This document shows positions 39,831 through 50,301 of a DNA stretch of 64,000 bases, piece after piece (positions within the stretch are counted from its first letter, which is position 1; every line of letters starts with the position of its first letter). The translations under genes and the position numbers were made by a program. The notes under the pieces were generated by a model. It had not been told where the DNA came from. It saw nothing but the letters and a program-made list of their open reading frames with translations, and did no database searches. The stretch lies in NCBI GenBank assembly GCA_029255685.2, contig CM055314.2, forward strand, positions 2,560,399 through 2,624,398, in the 5' to 3' direction. This DNA is from Silene conica (taxonomy: Eukaryota; Streptophyta; Magnoliopsida; Caryophyllales; Caryophyllaceae).

Positions 39831-42800
39831 TTAACTCTGTGCCCAAATCCCTTCTCTAAGATCTTCTTCAACAATAGACCAGGATCCCACATTGTTAGCA
39901 TTAGGGGCCGAACAATTTGCACGTATCTCACCTTGATTTCCCGTCAATACATTCAACTGTCCCATTTTAAGCATACCCTCCACAAATTTTTCAAAGAACA
40001 ATGTCTGATTAAGAGCGAAACTCGTAACAATAGGCTTGGTCCTCGAATCCGTGTACAAAGTTTGATCAGAAGTGAACAACGTTTGTCGGTTCATTAGGTT
40101 AACATAGTACTTGTTGTCAAAAACGTTTGGGGTACGAATGTCCAAATTGGTAGTGTTGGCAGTGTTGTTAGTTGGACAAGTGAGTTTAAGGTTGTTGTAC
40201 AAGGTTTGATCTAGGGTTGGGTCACGAGTCGGGTAGACACGGTTGGTGAAGGAAGCGCAGTGTCCACGGCCAATGGTGTGGCCACCTGAAAGGGCCACGA
40301 GATCGGTGGCGGTGAGGTTCTTTTTGGATAGGGCGTCGAGTAATCGTGTCGAGTTGAATGTTGGTCCTGGTAGATTGGCTAGGGTTTCGTTTTGTGAAGC
40401 AAAGTTAGGGCTGTCCCTTCTTCCTAAGGGCAGGTTGTAAGATGGTCCACCTGACTGTAAAATCATATGGTAATATAGTTAGTAGCTAAATGAGAGTATT
40501 ATACAACCAGATATATACATTTGGTAGTATAGAATTCAAGCTTTATAAAAAAGAATTTGAGCTTATGCATATATTTTACGAGCTTTATTGCAAAGAATCC
40601 AAACGTCTTTATAAAAAAATTGTAAATCAAAACATTATATTGAAATTAAAAAAGAATACATAAAAATCCTAAAGATTTTAATTTCAACACTAAAAAATTA
40701 TAGTGCAAGAAAAAATGGTTAAAAGCTCGAAAAAAATTACATATAAGCTCAATTAGATTTGTATTAGATGTACAGTACTCATATACATCTGGATGTATAA
40801 TCCTATTTGTGTAATATAGTTAGTAGCTACATACATAAAATAATCTTTGTTTAGGACCGATCAATGGGTGGATTATACAACCAGATGTATAGAACTAATC
40901 ATATATATTTGAGCTTTTTAATAAAAAATCCGAGCTTAATAAAAAAGAATATGAGCTATATTGTAAATTTTTGAACTCATTTACAAATATATTAAGCTTA
41001 GATAATTATTATACAACTAAAACTAATTCATATAAGTTCAACTGTATTTTTATTTTAATGCTAAAAAATTAAAATATAACTCAAAATAGTTTAAAAGTAC
41101 AAAAAATATATACATAAGCTCTCCAATTAAATGCATCATGGATTATACGATGCTCTTATACATCTGGTTGTGTAATCCTTTTTGTGAGGACCGATGCCTA
41201 GACAACTTACCAATATACCAATGTGGGATAAATATGACAAAATAGAATGCATTCGAAAAGATAAAGAAATTGTTTTATATATCATATAGGTGATATTTGA
41301 CTTGTCTTAGACTTAATCTAAAATTTGCGAAAATCTAATGTTGAAAAACCAAAAATGACAAGTTGAAATATTCAAGTTACAACTTGTTTTTTATTACTAG
41401 AACGGATTAGTTGCCATTATAGACATTTTAGTGATGTTTAATATTCCTATATTTGTGCAATTTGAAGCGCTAATTTAAAATTATTGTTCGAAAATCTAGT
41501 TGTATGTTTTAAATCACAAATTCTCATTCAATACGGACATATCCGTAATAAGTTGAAGACAAGTTAAATAATACCCAATTTATTAGATAAGACAAAAGCA
41601 TAATACTATTCCTAAAATTTGTTTTTGTTTTATCTATCAATTTCGGTATTATGTAACCCGTCTTCACCTTGTGAGTTGTGACGGATATATCAAGCAAATG
41701 GGGAAGCCAATTAGGTGAAAAGGTTTTAGGTGCAACAAATCCCGTTTACTAAAACTTCTACAACTTGAAAAAAAATGTAAGATTCTTACCACTTTCAGAA
41801 ATTCGTTATGCTTAAAGTAATATTTTCTTTGTTCAAATGATTTGTTGATCATTTTTTATTTCATGAAGATATTTAATTAAAGGTAAAGTACCAAAGAAAT
41901 TGTTGAGATAAAGAGGTACACGACACGTATAAAATTATAAATGAACTTGCTTATTTACATGACTAATTGGCTTAATTGTTAAATTACAACCTCAAGGAGA
42001 CTTAAATTACAAGCAAAGTATTTTTTTTTCCGGTTCAAATAAGCGCACTATGTCACGAGTAAGACCTGATTTAATTATAGCAATTTATAATAAGTTTATT
42101 GTACCATACTTACCGAGTATCACACGTAGGGAGTAATATAATATATACGAGAAGAAGAGATCTTACCAACAAGACAGACTCGCGAGCAGCAAGAGCAGTG
42201 ATATCAGCACAAGACACAACTTGACCACACTGACTCTGAATAAGGGTTTGAAGGTCGTTTAATATCTTAAACGCCTCAGGCCTCAACGTTAAGTTTGGTA
42301 TAGCACTCTGTTCACCTGGTCCGCTTGCTGATCCATCCAGCAATACCGATGCATCACATCCCTAACAAAATCAATTATTTCATAAATTCATCTTAATATA
42401 CATAACGTGTAAGTTATTTTAATTGTAAGTAGAATTATATGTTTATCTGATCTATAGCAAGTATATGATTCGACATTTATTATAATGTATTTTAGGTAAT
42501 GATAATAAATAAATGATTAAGAATGTGGAAATATAAATAACATAAATTAACATTTACGAATGTTGTATCGATCATTTATTTTACAAATTACAATACAACT
42601 ATTTAGACCAACAAGTATAAAAATATGCTTCTAAAGTGTAAACTATATTTCTAATGGTAAGTTTTAGCCTTTTATCTCTGTCACAAGTAAAGCACAAATT
42701 ACACCGTTTTTAAATGTCCCGTACAACATCCTAGTCGTTGTTTAACCAAAAGGGTACTCCGTACTCTGTAGATCATAGCTAAAGAAATAGCACAAATTTT

Positions 42801-44005
42801 CATTTGTGGCAAAAATTATTTGCTCCAAGTTTGTGATAGGTCAAATAAAAACCATTTAGAGAGATAAAGACAGATTATTTGTGATTCTCTATGCATTTTT
42901 TTTATTTTGGCTTAACTAAACAAATGGGTGTAATTAACATTTTAACGCGTGCAAATTTATGACGGATATACCCGTCATAAGAGGGACTTATCGAACAAAT
43001 GGAATACGTAAAGACTAAGCTAAGGCCTTGAAAATGAGAATTTGTGTTGAAAGAATGGTCTAAACTCGAAATCCAAAATGGTATCGAGTCAATACAGCAA
43101 CATCATCATTTCATGACCATATTTTGGACATTTTCCTTTCAATTAGGTATAATATTTTTAACCTAATTTCTTCTAAACTACTCTCTTTATTCCGGTGATG
43201 TATGTGTTTATACTTCTTTTATTTTGTAAAGAAAAGTAAAGCAAGTGTAAACATATGACTGAGACAGAGGGACTACGAAGCTAGTTAGTATAGATAGAAA
43301 CATTAATTAAGCATGACATTATAAAATATTCCTTGTGAAGCAAGTAATCAAAATTAAAACAAATACTCCCTCCATTTTTTCCCAAATAATATTTTTCTAT
43401 TTTGTACACTATTCACCAGTTAACCTTTAACTTTAATTTTCTCTCAATATATAAAAGGAAATATATTCATACGGGGGTATTGTTTGATTTTTTTTTTGAT
43501 GACGAGGGGTTTGAATCCCCCTCTGGCCATGCATTCCCGCACCACCACATGGACCATGTAAGCCACCCATTTGGGGGCTGCAGTGGCCAAGTTGTCATCG
43601 GCCTAGTTGGGAGTCGAACCTGAGACTTCTCAACTTCTGCATTTCTACAAGTTTCAAGTATCGTTTGATTTGTCTTTATGAATATATTAAGTATGTATAA
43701 CGTGCGTGGACAAACGTGAAAAAAGCAAAGATATTATTTGGATTTGAATGGAGGGAGTATAACATAATGTGAACCTGAACAAAGCAATCATGGAAGTGAA
43801 CGCGGAGCAAGCCAGCGGCTTGAGTAGTATCGTTGTTGAAAACTTGTAAGAGATGGCTTCGGACAATAGCTTCTAAATTAGGGCAACTCGTCGAGTAAAA
43901 TGTGTAGGACAACCCTGGGACTATAGGTACATTGCTTTGTGCCTTTGAGTATCCTACCAACAACAAAGATGAGATTACTAAGAGAATAGGGAGAATAGAA
44001 CCCAT
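39831..44005 (-). CDS. Class III peroxidase A (secreted, haem), 349 aa
   Basis: Three exons: 44005-43775, 42361-42167 and 40454-39831, with canonical borders in phase 0. A signal peptide (MGSILPILLVISSLLLVGYS) precedes the mature region. The distal haem site [20 protein letters not shown] has catalytic Arg and His and is split by intron 1. The proximal haem His is in DLVALSGGHTIGRGHC. The family cysteines are in place (CPNL, [13 protein letters not shown], GHC..., LTC, ANC). The enzyme oxidises phenolics with H2O2 in the cell wall or vacuole; the substrate is unknown. Class III genes typically have three introns; here the third is absent, as in genes B and C. Intron 1 carries a SINE and intron 2 two family B MITEs. 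Position 65 of exon 2 reads ESVLL, where B and C have DSVYL. Confidence 0.93.
40497..40802. mobile_element. Family B MITE in intron 2 of peroxidase A, copy 1
   Basis: Starts gtattatacaaccagatata and ends tacatctggatgtataatcc, an inverted repeat. It matches the neighbouring copy at 40870-41178 in direct orientation and lies about 40 bp upstream of the exon 3 splice acceptor. Confidence 0.65.
40870..41178. mobile_element. Family B MITE in intron 2 of peroxidase A, copy 2
   Basis: Terminal inverted repeat ggattatacaaccagatgta against (reverse complement) ggattacacaaccagatgta over a 309-bp element. It fixes the ends of family B. The interior carries the aagctcaaa / gagcttt words seen at 14551 and 44747. 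Confidence 0.75.
41515..41700. repeat. Diverged family A MITE in intron 2 of peroxidase A
   Basis: It starts acaaattctcattca followed by atacgg and ends near ttgtgacggatatatcaag. The AT-rich middle and terminal words fit family A, but no clear target duplication was found. Confidence 0.45.
42787..43045. repeat. Diverged family A MITE in intron 1 of peroxidase A
   Basis: It begins agcacaaattttcatttg and ends aatgagaatttgtgttg, which is an inverted pair of the family A terminus. The interior contains gacggatatacccgtcataa. It appears to be a variant with both ends alike. Confidence 0.45.
43491..43658 (-). mobile_element. tRNA-derived SINE in intron 1 of peroxidase A
   Basis: In minus orientation it contains the B-box-like CAGGTTCGACTCCC and ends in an A-run (poly T on the plus strand). 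The target duplication is tattgtttgattt (43478-43490) and tatcgtttgattt (43659-43671), 12 of 13 identical. A second copy of the family is at 61629-61826. Confidence 0.75.
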
Positions 44006-44420
44006 TGTTTTCGTAATTATGAATTACTACGCTTTTTTTGTGTTTTGGGTTTGTTGTAAGCTAAGCATATTGGTAATGCCAATTTATAAGCCTAAATATG
44101 TGACATAAAAGTCCTTCGTTTGGACCGTTTCATAATAAGACTTTTGATTAGCCATCACATGTACCTGGTCTTTATCACAAAAAGCCAGGTTTCAAACTTA
44201 ATGGTTTAGGTTTTCAAGTTTTGGAAAATTCGTGATTGGCACAAGTCTCCTTTATAATATAAGCATGTGTAAATTAAATTATTTGTGAGACGATGACCTA
44301 TCATGAGAGAATTTTATTATAAGAAAAATACCTGATTTATCCGTAATTTTTATCGAAATATTATAGTACATCACTTCACAGTTATACTGTTTATATTTGA
44401 GACCGTCTTACATTATAATT

Positions 44421-44701
44421 AGGGGCGGATTTGGGGTGGATAGGGTAGGTAAGTGCCACCCCCAACATAAAAATAAGAGTAATTATTGTTCATAAATTTC
44501 ACAAAAATGGGTTGGGTTTAGTGGTTAAAACTTAAAAGTGGTTATGTGTTAGAAGTTTGGTGAGGTTAGAGGTTCAAATCTCATTTGAGTTTTTTTTAAA
44601 AAAACTTGCTTTATTTCACCAAACTTCACTTTTTTTTTCTACTAATTACGGAAAGAAAAATTTTTTGCCCCCCTAAACCCGAAATCCTAGATCCGCCACT
44701 G
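44421..44701. mobile_element. Small DNA transposon with perfect 9-bp target duplication
   Basis: 281 bp with ends aggggcggatttgggg and (reverse complement) cagtggcggatctagg. It is flanked by attataatt at 44412-44420 and 44702-44710. The 9-bp duplication suggests a Mutator-like MITE unrelated in sequence to family A. It lies about 400 bp upstream of the peroxidase A start codon. Confidence 0.7.
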
Positions 44702-44746
44702 ATTATAATTATAGATTTATCGGTAAGTATATTGCAAAATATAGCA

Positions 44747-45088
44747 TATCCGATCTATTACCTCCAATTTTATATTTTTTGAGCATTATAGTAGAGTTTT
44801 TGAGTTTTGTTTTAGAAATTATGAGTTTTTTATAAAAATTTTGAGTTTATTTATTTAAATATTAAATTCTAAAACATTACAATAAGACTCAAAAATGTTA
44901 TATATAAATTTAGTTGAATTTGAGTTATGATGGAAAAACACTAAAATTTTGACCTATAAACTTTAATATGCTCAAAAAAATAAATTATTACTAAAAAACA
45001 AATAAAGTTTGAGTTAATAAGCTCACAAAAAATACATATATGCTCAAAAAATAAAAAATTAGAGGTACTATTTCCGATGTATGTTTCT
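44747..45088. repeat. Family B MITE copy upstream of peroxidase A
   Basis: Same word pattern as 14551-14836: gagtttttgagttttg on the left, aagctcacaaaaaat and ccgatgtatg on the right. Ends approximate. Confidence 0.5.
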
Positions 45089-45589
45089 TTACTCCATCCA
45101 TCTTAAAATAATTATCCTAACTAGTTTGGGCATACTCTTCATTATGACACTACATTGACTCTATATTTTTTCCATTTATCTAAAAGTTTTTTCCTTCAAA
45201 AATTATGTTTCGTAACATTATTTTTTAAAATGATGAATGTAAATAGTTTATATCATGTTGTAGTTTTGATTATTTTTACACTTTATTAATAATAGTCAGG
45301 TTTTAATCTTTAACCATAAAAGTCAAATTAAGAAAATTATTTTGGGATGAAAATGTATTTTAGAAAATGTTTACATTTTAAATTAGTCAAATACTTTTTT
45401 AAAAATAAAATCATACATATAATTATAATATATACAGAGTATATTTTATAGAACTTAAATTACGTATTCCGTGTCTCAAAATTTCGTGCCACGTATCCAT
45501 TTCGGTGCTACCTAGATCAAATGGGTTTCCGTACACTTTATAATTGAAGTTTCTATAACGAACTTGGTCAAGCAAAATCGAGGCACAAA

Positions 45590-46604
45590 GATAGAACAAG
45601 GATGTGTAAAGAAGCTGAGGTTTTTTGCGGCAAGCGTTTGTGGCGCCTTAATATCCCTGCAAAATGGAAGGTTTTTCTCTGGAAACTATGTGCTGACACT
45701 CTTCCATGTGGGGCAGAACTACAAACTAGGAAGTTCCAGGGATCTGTCTGTTGTGTGTTATGCGATAAGATTGAGGGTGGGGTGGAAACTCTGGCTCATT
45801 TGTTTCGGGATTGTGAATTTGCCTCGCGTTTTTGGCATGGATCTCTTTTGGGGATTAGAACGGATCATGCCCATCATCTAAGTATCCAACATTGGATTAT
45901 CGAATGGATTGGCTTCCTTGGGAAGTTGGATGATGGGGAATGGCGTACTTGCTACTTCACTTCCATGCTATGGTCCATATGGAGACACAGGAACAACACT
46001 CTTTTTCGTGCTAATAAGTTACCGGTGCCGATTCTCTATAACCTTGTAGGTAGCGATACCGAGTACTTCCACACGGATAGTGGTGATGCATTGAATACAC
46101 ACCTGACCCAGAGGAAGGTCGGGGAGAATGGTGACTCGGAGGCTAGGGACTTGGCGGCAGGTAAACGCTTTCAGCTTGTGGGAGTGAAGGACTCCTGTGA
46201 GAAGGTGAGAGCAATGGTTGATGCTGGATGGAATACAACCCTGAAAGCGAAGTTAGGTTTCGTGGTTTTTGACCATGATGGGGTGGAACTGGGACGGAGT
46301 CGAAATGTCTGTTTGGCCGAATCAGCACTTCAAGCGGAAACCCTTGGGATTATTTCAGTGTTAAAATGGGCTAAGGAAAGACAGATGTTACACATACATA
46401 TCTTTTCGGACTGTCTTAGTGCCCTTCGGCAGATTTTTGGAATCGAAAGTCCAAATCATTTGGTTCGGGACCTCATTGACGACTGTCTACGTTTGTCAAC
46501 CGCTTTTCATTGTATTAGTTTTTCTTTTGTTCCTCGTAAATTTAATAGGCTTGCCCACGACATAGCGTCGGGTGCCGCTAATGTGTAACCTTTCTTTACT
46601 TCTG

Positions 46605-46640
<36 letters not shown>
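45590..46640 (+). mobile_element. 5'-truncated LINE (L1-type) with intact RNase H end and poly(A)
   Basis: The frame is open from the first base of the insertion (45590) to the stop at about 46586. It encodes the zf-RVT region (FCGKRLWRLNIPAKWKVFLW, ETLAHLFRDCEFASRFW) and an RNase H-like domain (AMVDAGWNTTLKAKLGFVVF, ESALQAETLGIISVLKWAKE, HIFSDCLSAL, FVPRKFNRLAHDIAS). A poly(A) tail at 46607-46640 follows. The target duplication tcgaggcacaaa (45578-45589 and 46641-46652), extendable into A's, proves a single insertion truncated at its 5' end. No disabling mutation remains in the fragment, so it is recent. It lies between peroxidases A and B. Confidence 0.9.
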
Positions 46641-46642
<2 letters not shown>

Positions 46643-46828
46643 GAGGCACAAATTGGTTTCCCTAAACTTTTAGGACATTTTTTAAGTTTACTTTTGGGGT
46701 AGCTTTTGTATTGTATAATAAAACAATCCTCCTAGTCATTTTTAATGATTTTTTCATAAAGTACCCATTACTGAAAATAAAAAATATCTCTGTTATTGGT
46801 ACATTATTTAAATCAAATATTTTAGTTG

Positions 46829-47010
46829 AACACAAATTCTTATTTATAACGGACATATTCGTCGCAAACTTACGACGGGTTAAGCATATCCATGTGGGGA
46901 AATAAGACAAAACTAAAATGTCTAGGGAGTGACAAATTATTTTGTTTTTATCTATCAACATGTGTAATACTTAACCCGTCGCATACTTATGACTGATTAC
47001 TTTTAACGGT
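46829..47010. repeat. Diverged family A MITE after the LINE
   Basis: It begins acacaaattcttatttataa with cgtcgcaaacttacgacggg, and ends near cccgtcgcatacttatgac. Typical family A words with an AT-rich middle; no clear target duplication. Confidence 0.5.
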
Positions 47011-47744
47011 TTGAAATGTTACTAGTGAAATACTTTTCAAGGGTTAGGTTGGAAGATCTAATCCAAAATATACTTACGTCCAATCCTTGTTCATTTTCAA
47101 CGAGAATAGCTGGTGGCTTGGAATTCCACATTTCCACTCTCCCTCAAATCTCGTAACTCAGGCGACCTGCTACGCATACATTGAATACAGGTTTTTTTTA
47201 CCATTGTCCAAAAGTTAAAGTGTATCATTGTCACATGGATTAAAGTTAAAAGTTATTTAGAGCATCAATAATTAGTGTGTAATATTATTATTAGTGCACA
47301 ACTAGCTCTATAACAACTATTCCATCGTTTTACTTTGGTGTACCGTATTACCGTGTGTTACATATGATGTATATTGTGAATTTATACGATTGTAACGATT
47401 AACGATTTGCTAGGAGGTGAAACATGCAAATAAGGCAACCCTGGTTAAAATTCATGAGAAAGAATTTTATTACATTAATTGTCTTACCTGACTTGAATCC
47501 AAACTAAATTGGATGATTTACCCCAAAAAATCGCTACCTCTCTTCCGGTCAATTATTGTCATTTCGTTTTGGCACAAAGATAAGGAAAAAGGAGGGGGCA
47601 AATTATAAGATAACAACTAAATCAAATTGAGTATAAATGATCAAATTACACATTAAATATAATTCAAAAATAAAAGGGACAATAATTAACTAAGATAATT
47701 CAATCAATGATAATCTAGCCTCGAAGGAAACTTTTCAAATGTAA

Positions 47745-49475
47745 AGCTTCCTTTTTCCCTCATCGATCAATCCATAAGAGATTAGATAAGATTAATAGAG
47801 ACTTTCTTTGGAATAATAATCATTCACAACACTCCCCAAATTTGATTGACTGACATAGAATTTGCTTACCAAAATCGATTGGTGGATTGGGAATAAAATC
47901 TACTGAAGCCGCTAATAAAGTCCTTCAAATAAAACTTCTATTGAAATCCTTATGGATAAAGAAAGTACACTAAAACTTAAGAGAGACGGTCTTTCAATAA
48001 ATTATTGAGAGACCATTCTTTTGTACCAATTTATTTGTATTTTGTGACCCTTTTATGATTAATTGTACCATAGTAATTTCGTACTTATTTACATAATAAA
48101 TGTACTAAGTTCATCTTTAGTCAGGATTTGTACCTATTTTATTACCTTTAGTACCACTTTTTCTTAAATTTGTACAATAGTCTTTCAATAATCTTATTGA
48201 GGGGCGGTCTCTCAGGAGACCTACTCAAGAAAGTATATGGGTTCAAGTGATAACTAAAAAATACTTGAGAAATTGTTCATTATTTGACCATAAGCCCAAC
48301 TTAGACTTTTCTTGGCAATGGCGTAAGCTTATGAGTGTTCGGACTCTCTTTAGAAAAGGACTGAGATGACAGGTAGGTAATAATAGCAACATTAAGTTTC
48401 GGTCTGATAATTGGGTCTTCTCACACCTATTTACCAGCAATATGAGTGATGATAGTAGCCGTGATCTTAACCTTTTGGTTAAAGATTTCATAACTTCTGA
48501 CAAATAATGATATGTTTTTAAATTAGCCAATCTAGTAAATAACAATATTGTGTATCATTACTAACATTCCACTACCACATAATGATATTCCAGATAACCT
48601 TATATGCGTGCTATTCGTGGATGGATATTTCTCTATGAAAACAACAACTTGGCTAGCGTAAGGTTTGTTCGATCAAGCTCATGACAAATGTAATTTTCAG
48701 TGGGTTTGGAAATTGAATATTCCACCAAAATTTTAAAAAAAATTCTTTGAAAAACATGTGTTGACGGTCCCCAACGAAAGATAGGCTTCTCAAAAGTCAT
48801 ATTAATGTCCCGCCTCATTGCATTTTGTGTAACGAATGTCCTTTGATTGAGTCAAACTTTTCTAATGAAGCTTAATTACTCAAAGACTTAATTCCACAAG
48901 ATGATTTCGTTAAGATCAGTTTTATTTGGTGGAATGCATAGTTTTATAGAAATGACATTATTTTTAATAATGTTAATTTCAATATAAACAAACTTATTAC
49001 TTTATATAATAATAGCATTAAGACCTTGAACGAAACTAGACATAAGGATCTTAACAATCTCGAGAAAGAAAAGTCAGCTAGAAACACTTCTAGTAAGAAG
49101 GAAAACTGGTGGGAGAAACTTAGAAATGGTTTCATAAAGCTAAATTTTGACTTAAGAGGGTGATAATTTATGTGTTATCAACTCACTTCACAGCATTTGG
49201 CAGATCCCGTGGGAAATCTCTAGTATTATCAAGGATGTGAAACTTGATTTTCATCTTTTCGATGAAGTGATAATTAAACACTGCTTTCGTGAAGCCAACA
49301 TGGTTGCTGACTTTATGGCTTTTGTTGGACATTCATGTCCAACTCTTACTCTTACGAGTTGGGATGAAAGCAGGTGACTTTAACTTGCCTTACTCATTCG
49401 AAAGGATGAATAGATTAGTCTTTTCCAAGAGGATCAACCTAGTTTCCTTACGTTTTCAAAACAAGGAAAAAAAAA
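47745..49475 (+). pseudogene. Degenerate LINE ORF2 remnant split by a MITE
   Basis: Plus-strand translation in changing frames gives recognisable LINE pieces. These are the RT end (DKINRDFLWNNN, LPKSIGGLGIKS, about 47775-47930), a zf-RVT part (QWVWKLNIPPKF, about 48695-48735) and an RNase H end (PWEISSIIKDVKLDFHLFDE, HCFREANMVADFMA, about 49205-49320). Many stops and frameshifts separate them, so it is old. An A-rich end lies at about 49463-49478. The MITE at 47968-48226 is nested inside. It is a different LINE from the one at 45590. Confidence 0.7.
47968..48226 (+). mobile_element. Family C MITE, copy 2, nested in a dead LINE
   Basis: 259 bp, ends cactaaaacttaagagagac and (reverse complement) gagtaggtctcctgagagac. 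A perfect 9-bp duplication aagaaagta flanks it (47959-47967, 48227-48235). It matches 19485-19746 in opposite orientation. Confidence 0.8.
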
Positions 49476-49479
49476 ACTA

Positions 49480-50301
49480 AGATAATTCAAAATGGAATAG
49501 GACAAAAGAAATAATTGAAATGAAGGGAGTAGATTTTGTTATTGAAATACTGTAAAAGAAATGAAAACAATGAAAGCAACACCGAATCGCTACGCTGTCA
49601 TTATAGAACAATTCGTCCCGTATATCAGTGCCCGGGATGTACCGAATTTTCTGCAGAGATAAGACGGTGTTCCTCGGTTTTGGCACGAAAAACAAAGATG
49701 TAATTTCGAAATTTTTATGTGTAATTTGTTTTCTATGTTCAAGAAGATTGATATCAGTGATTTCTCTTAAGAAAAACTAATCTATTTATCTTGTATATAT
49801 ATAGATAAATGAAGGGAAAAGGGAAGGGATTGAGTCAGAATTCTGAATAGTTATAACCCTTCAAAATCAACCGCCAAAATCTGTTTATACGGATAAATGC
49901 TTTGGCGCCAAAGTTTCGGGGGCGTTACCCCCGAACCTCTAAACCAGGGCGCTTCGCCCCTGGACCCCCGCATAGTCGTTCGTAAAGCAACTTTACTGCG
50001 AACTTGTAAACAATAGATTAGTGTACACTCCGTACTTTCCGAACTAGCTTTATTTTTTATAAGTTCGCCTGTATTTGAGCCAAACCCAAAATACAAAAAA
50101 TTAAACCGGTAATTACACTTAAATTACCAACAGATTTTATAACGAGTGTCGTTATTCCCAGAAGGGACACAAAGCCCATAGTACAGCAAAACGCTAAGAT
50201 GAAGAAGACATTACAAAAGCCCAACACATTCTAGTAGAGCAAAGCACTAAAACTACAAAATATTACAATCCCATTTCTGTTGCAATAAGTACTTCAACTA
50301 T
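49480..50301. other. Spacer downstream of peroxidase B
   Basis: It contains a conspicuous GC-rich island at about 49895-49975 with inverted words (gggggcgttacccccg, gggcgcttcgcccc) followed by gcatagtcgttcg, the word shared with the repeats around OHP2. Probably a retroelement fragment. No gene seen. Confidence 0.4.
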
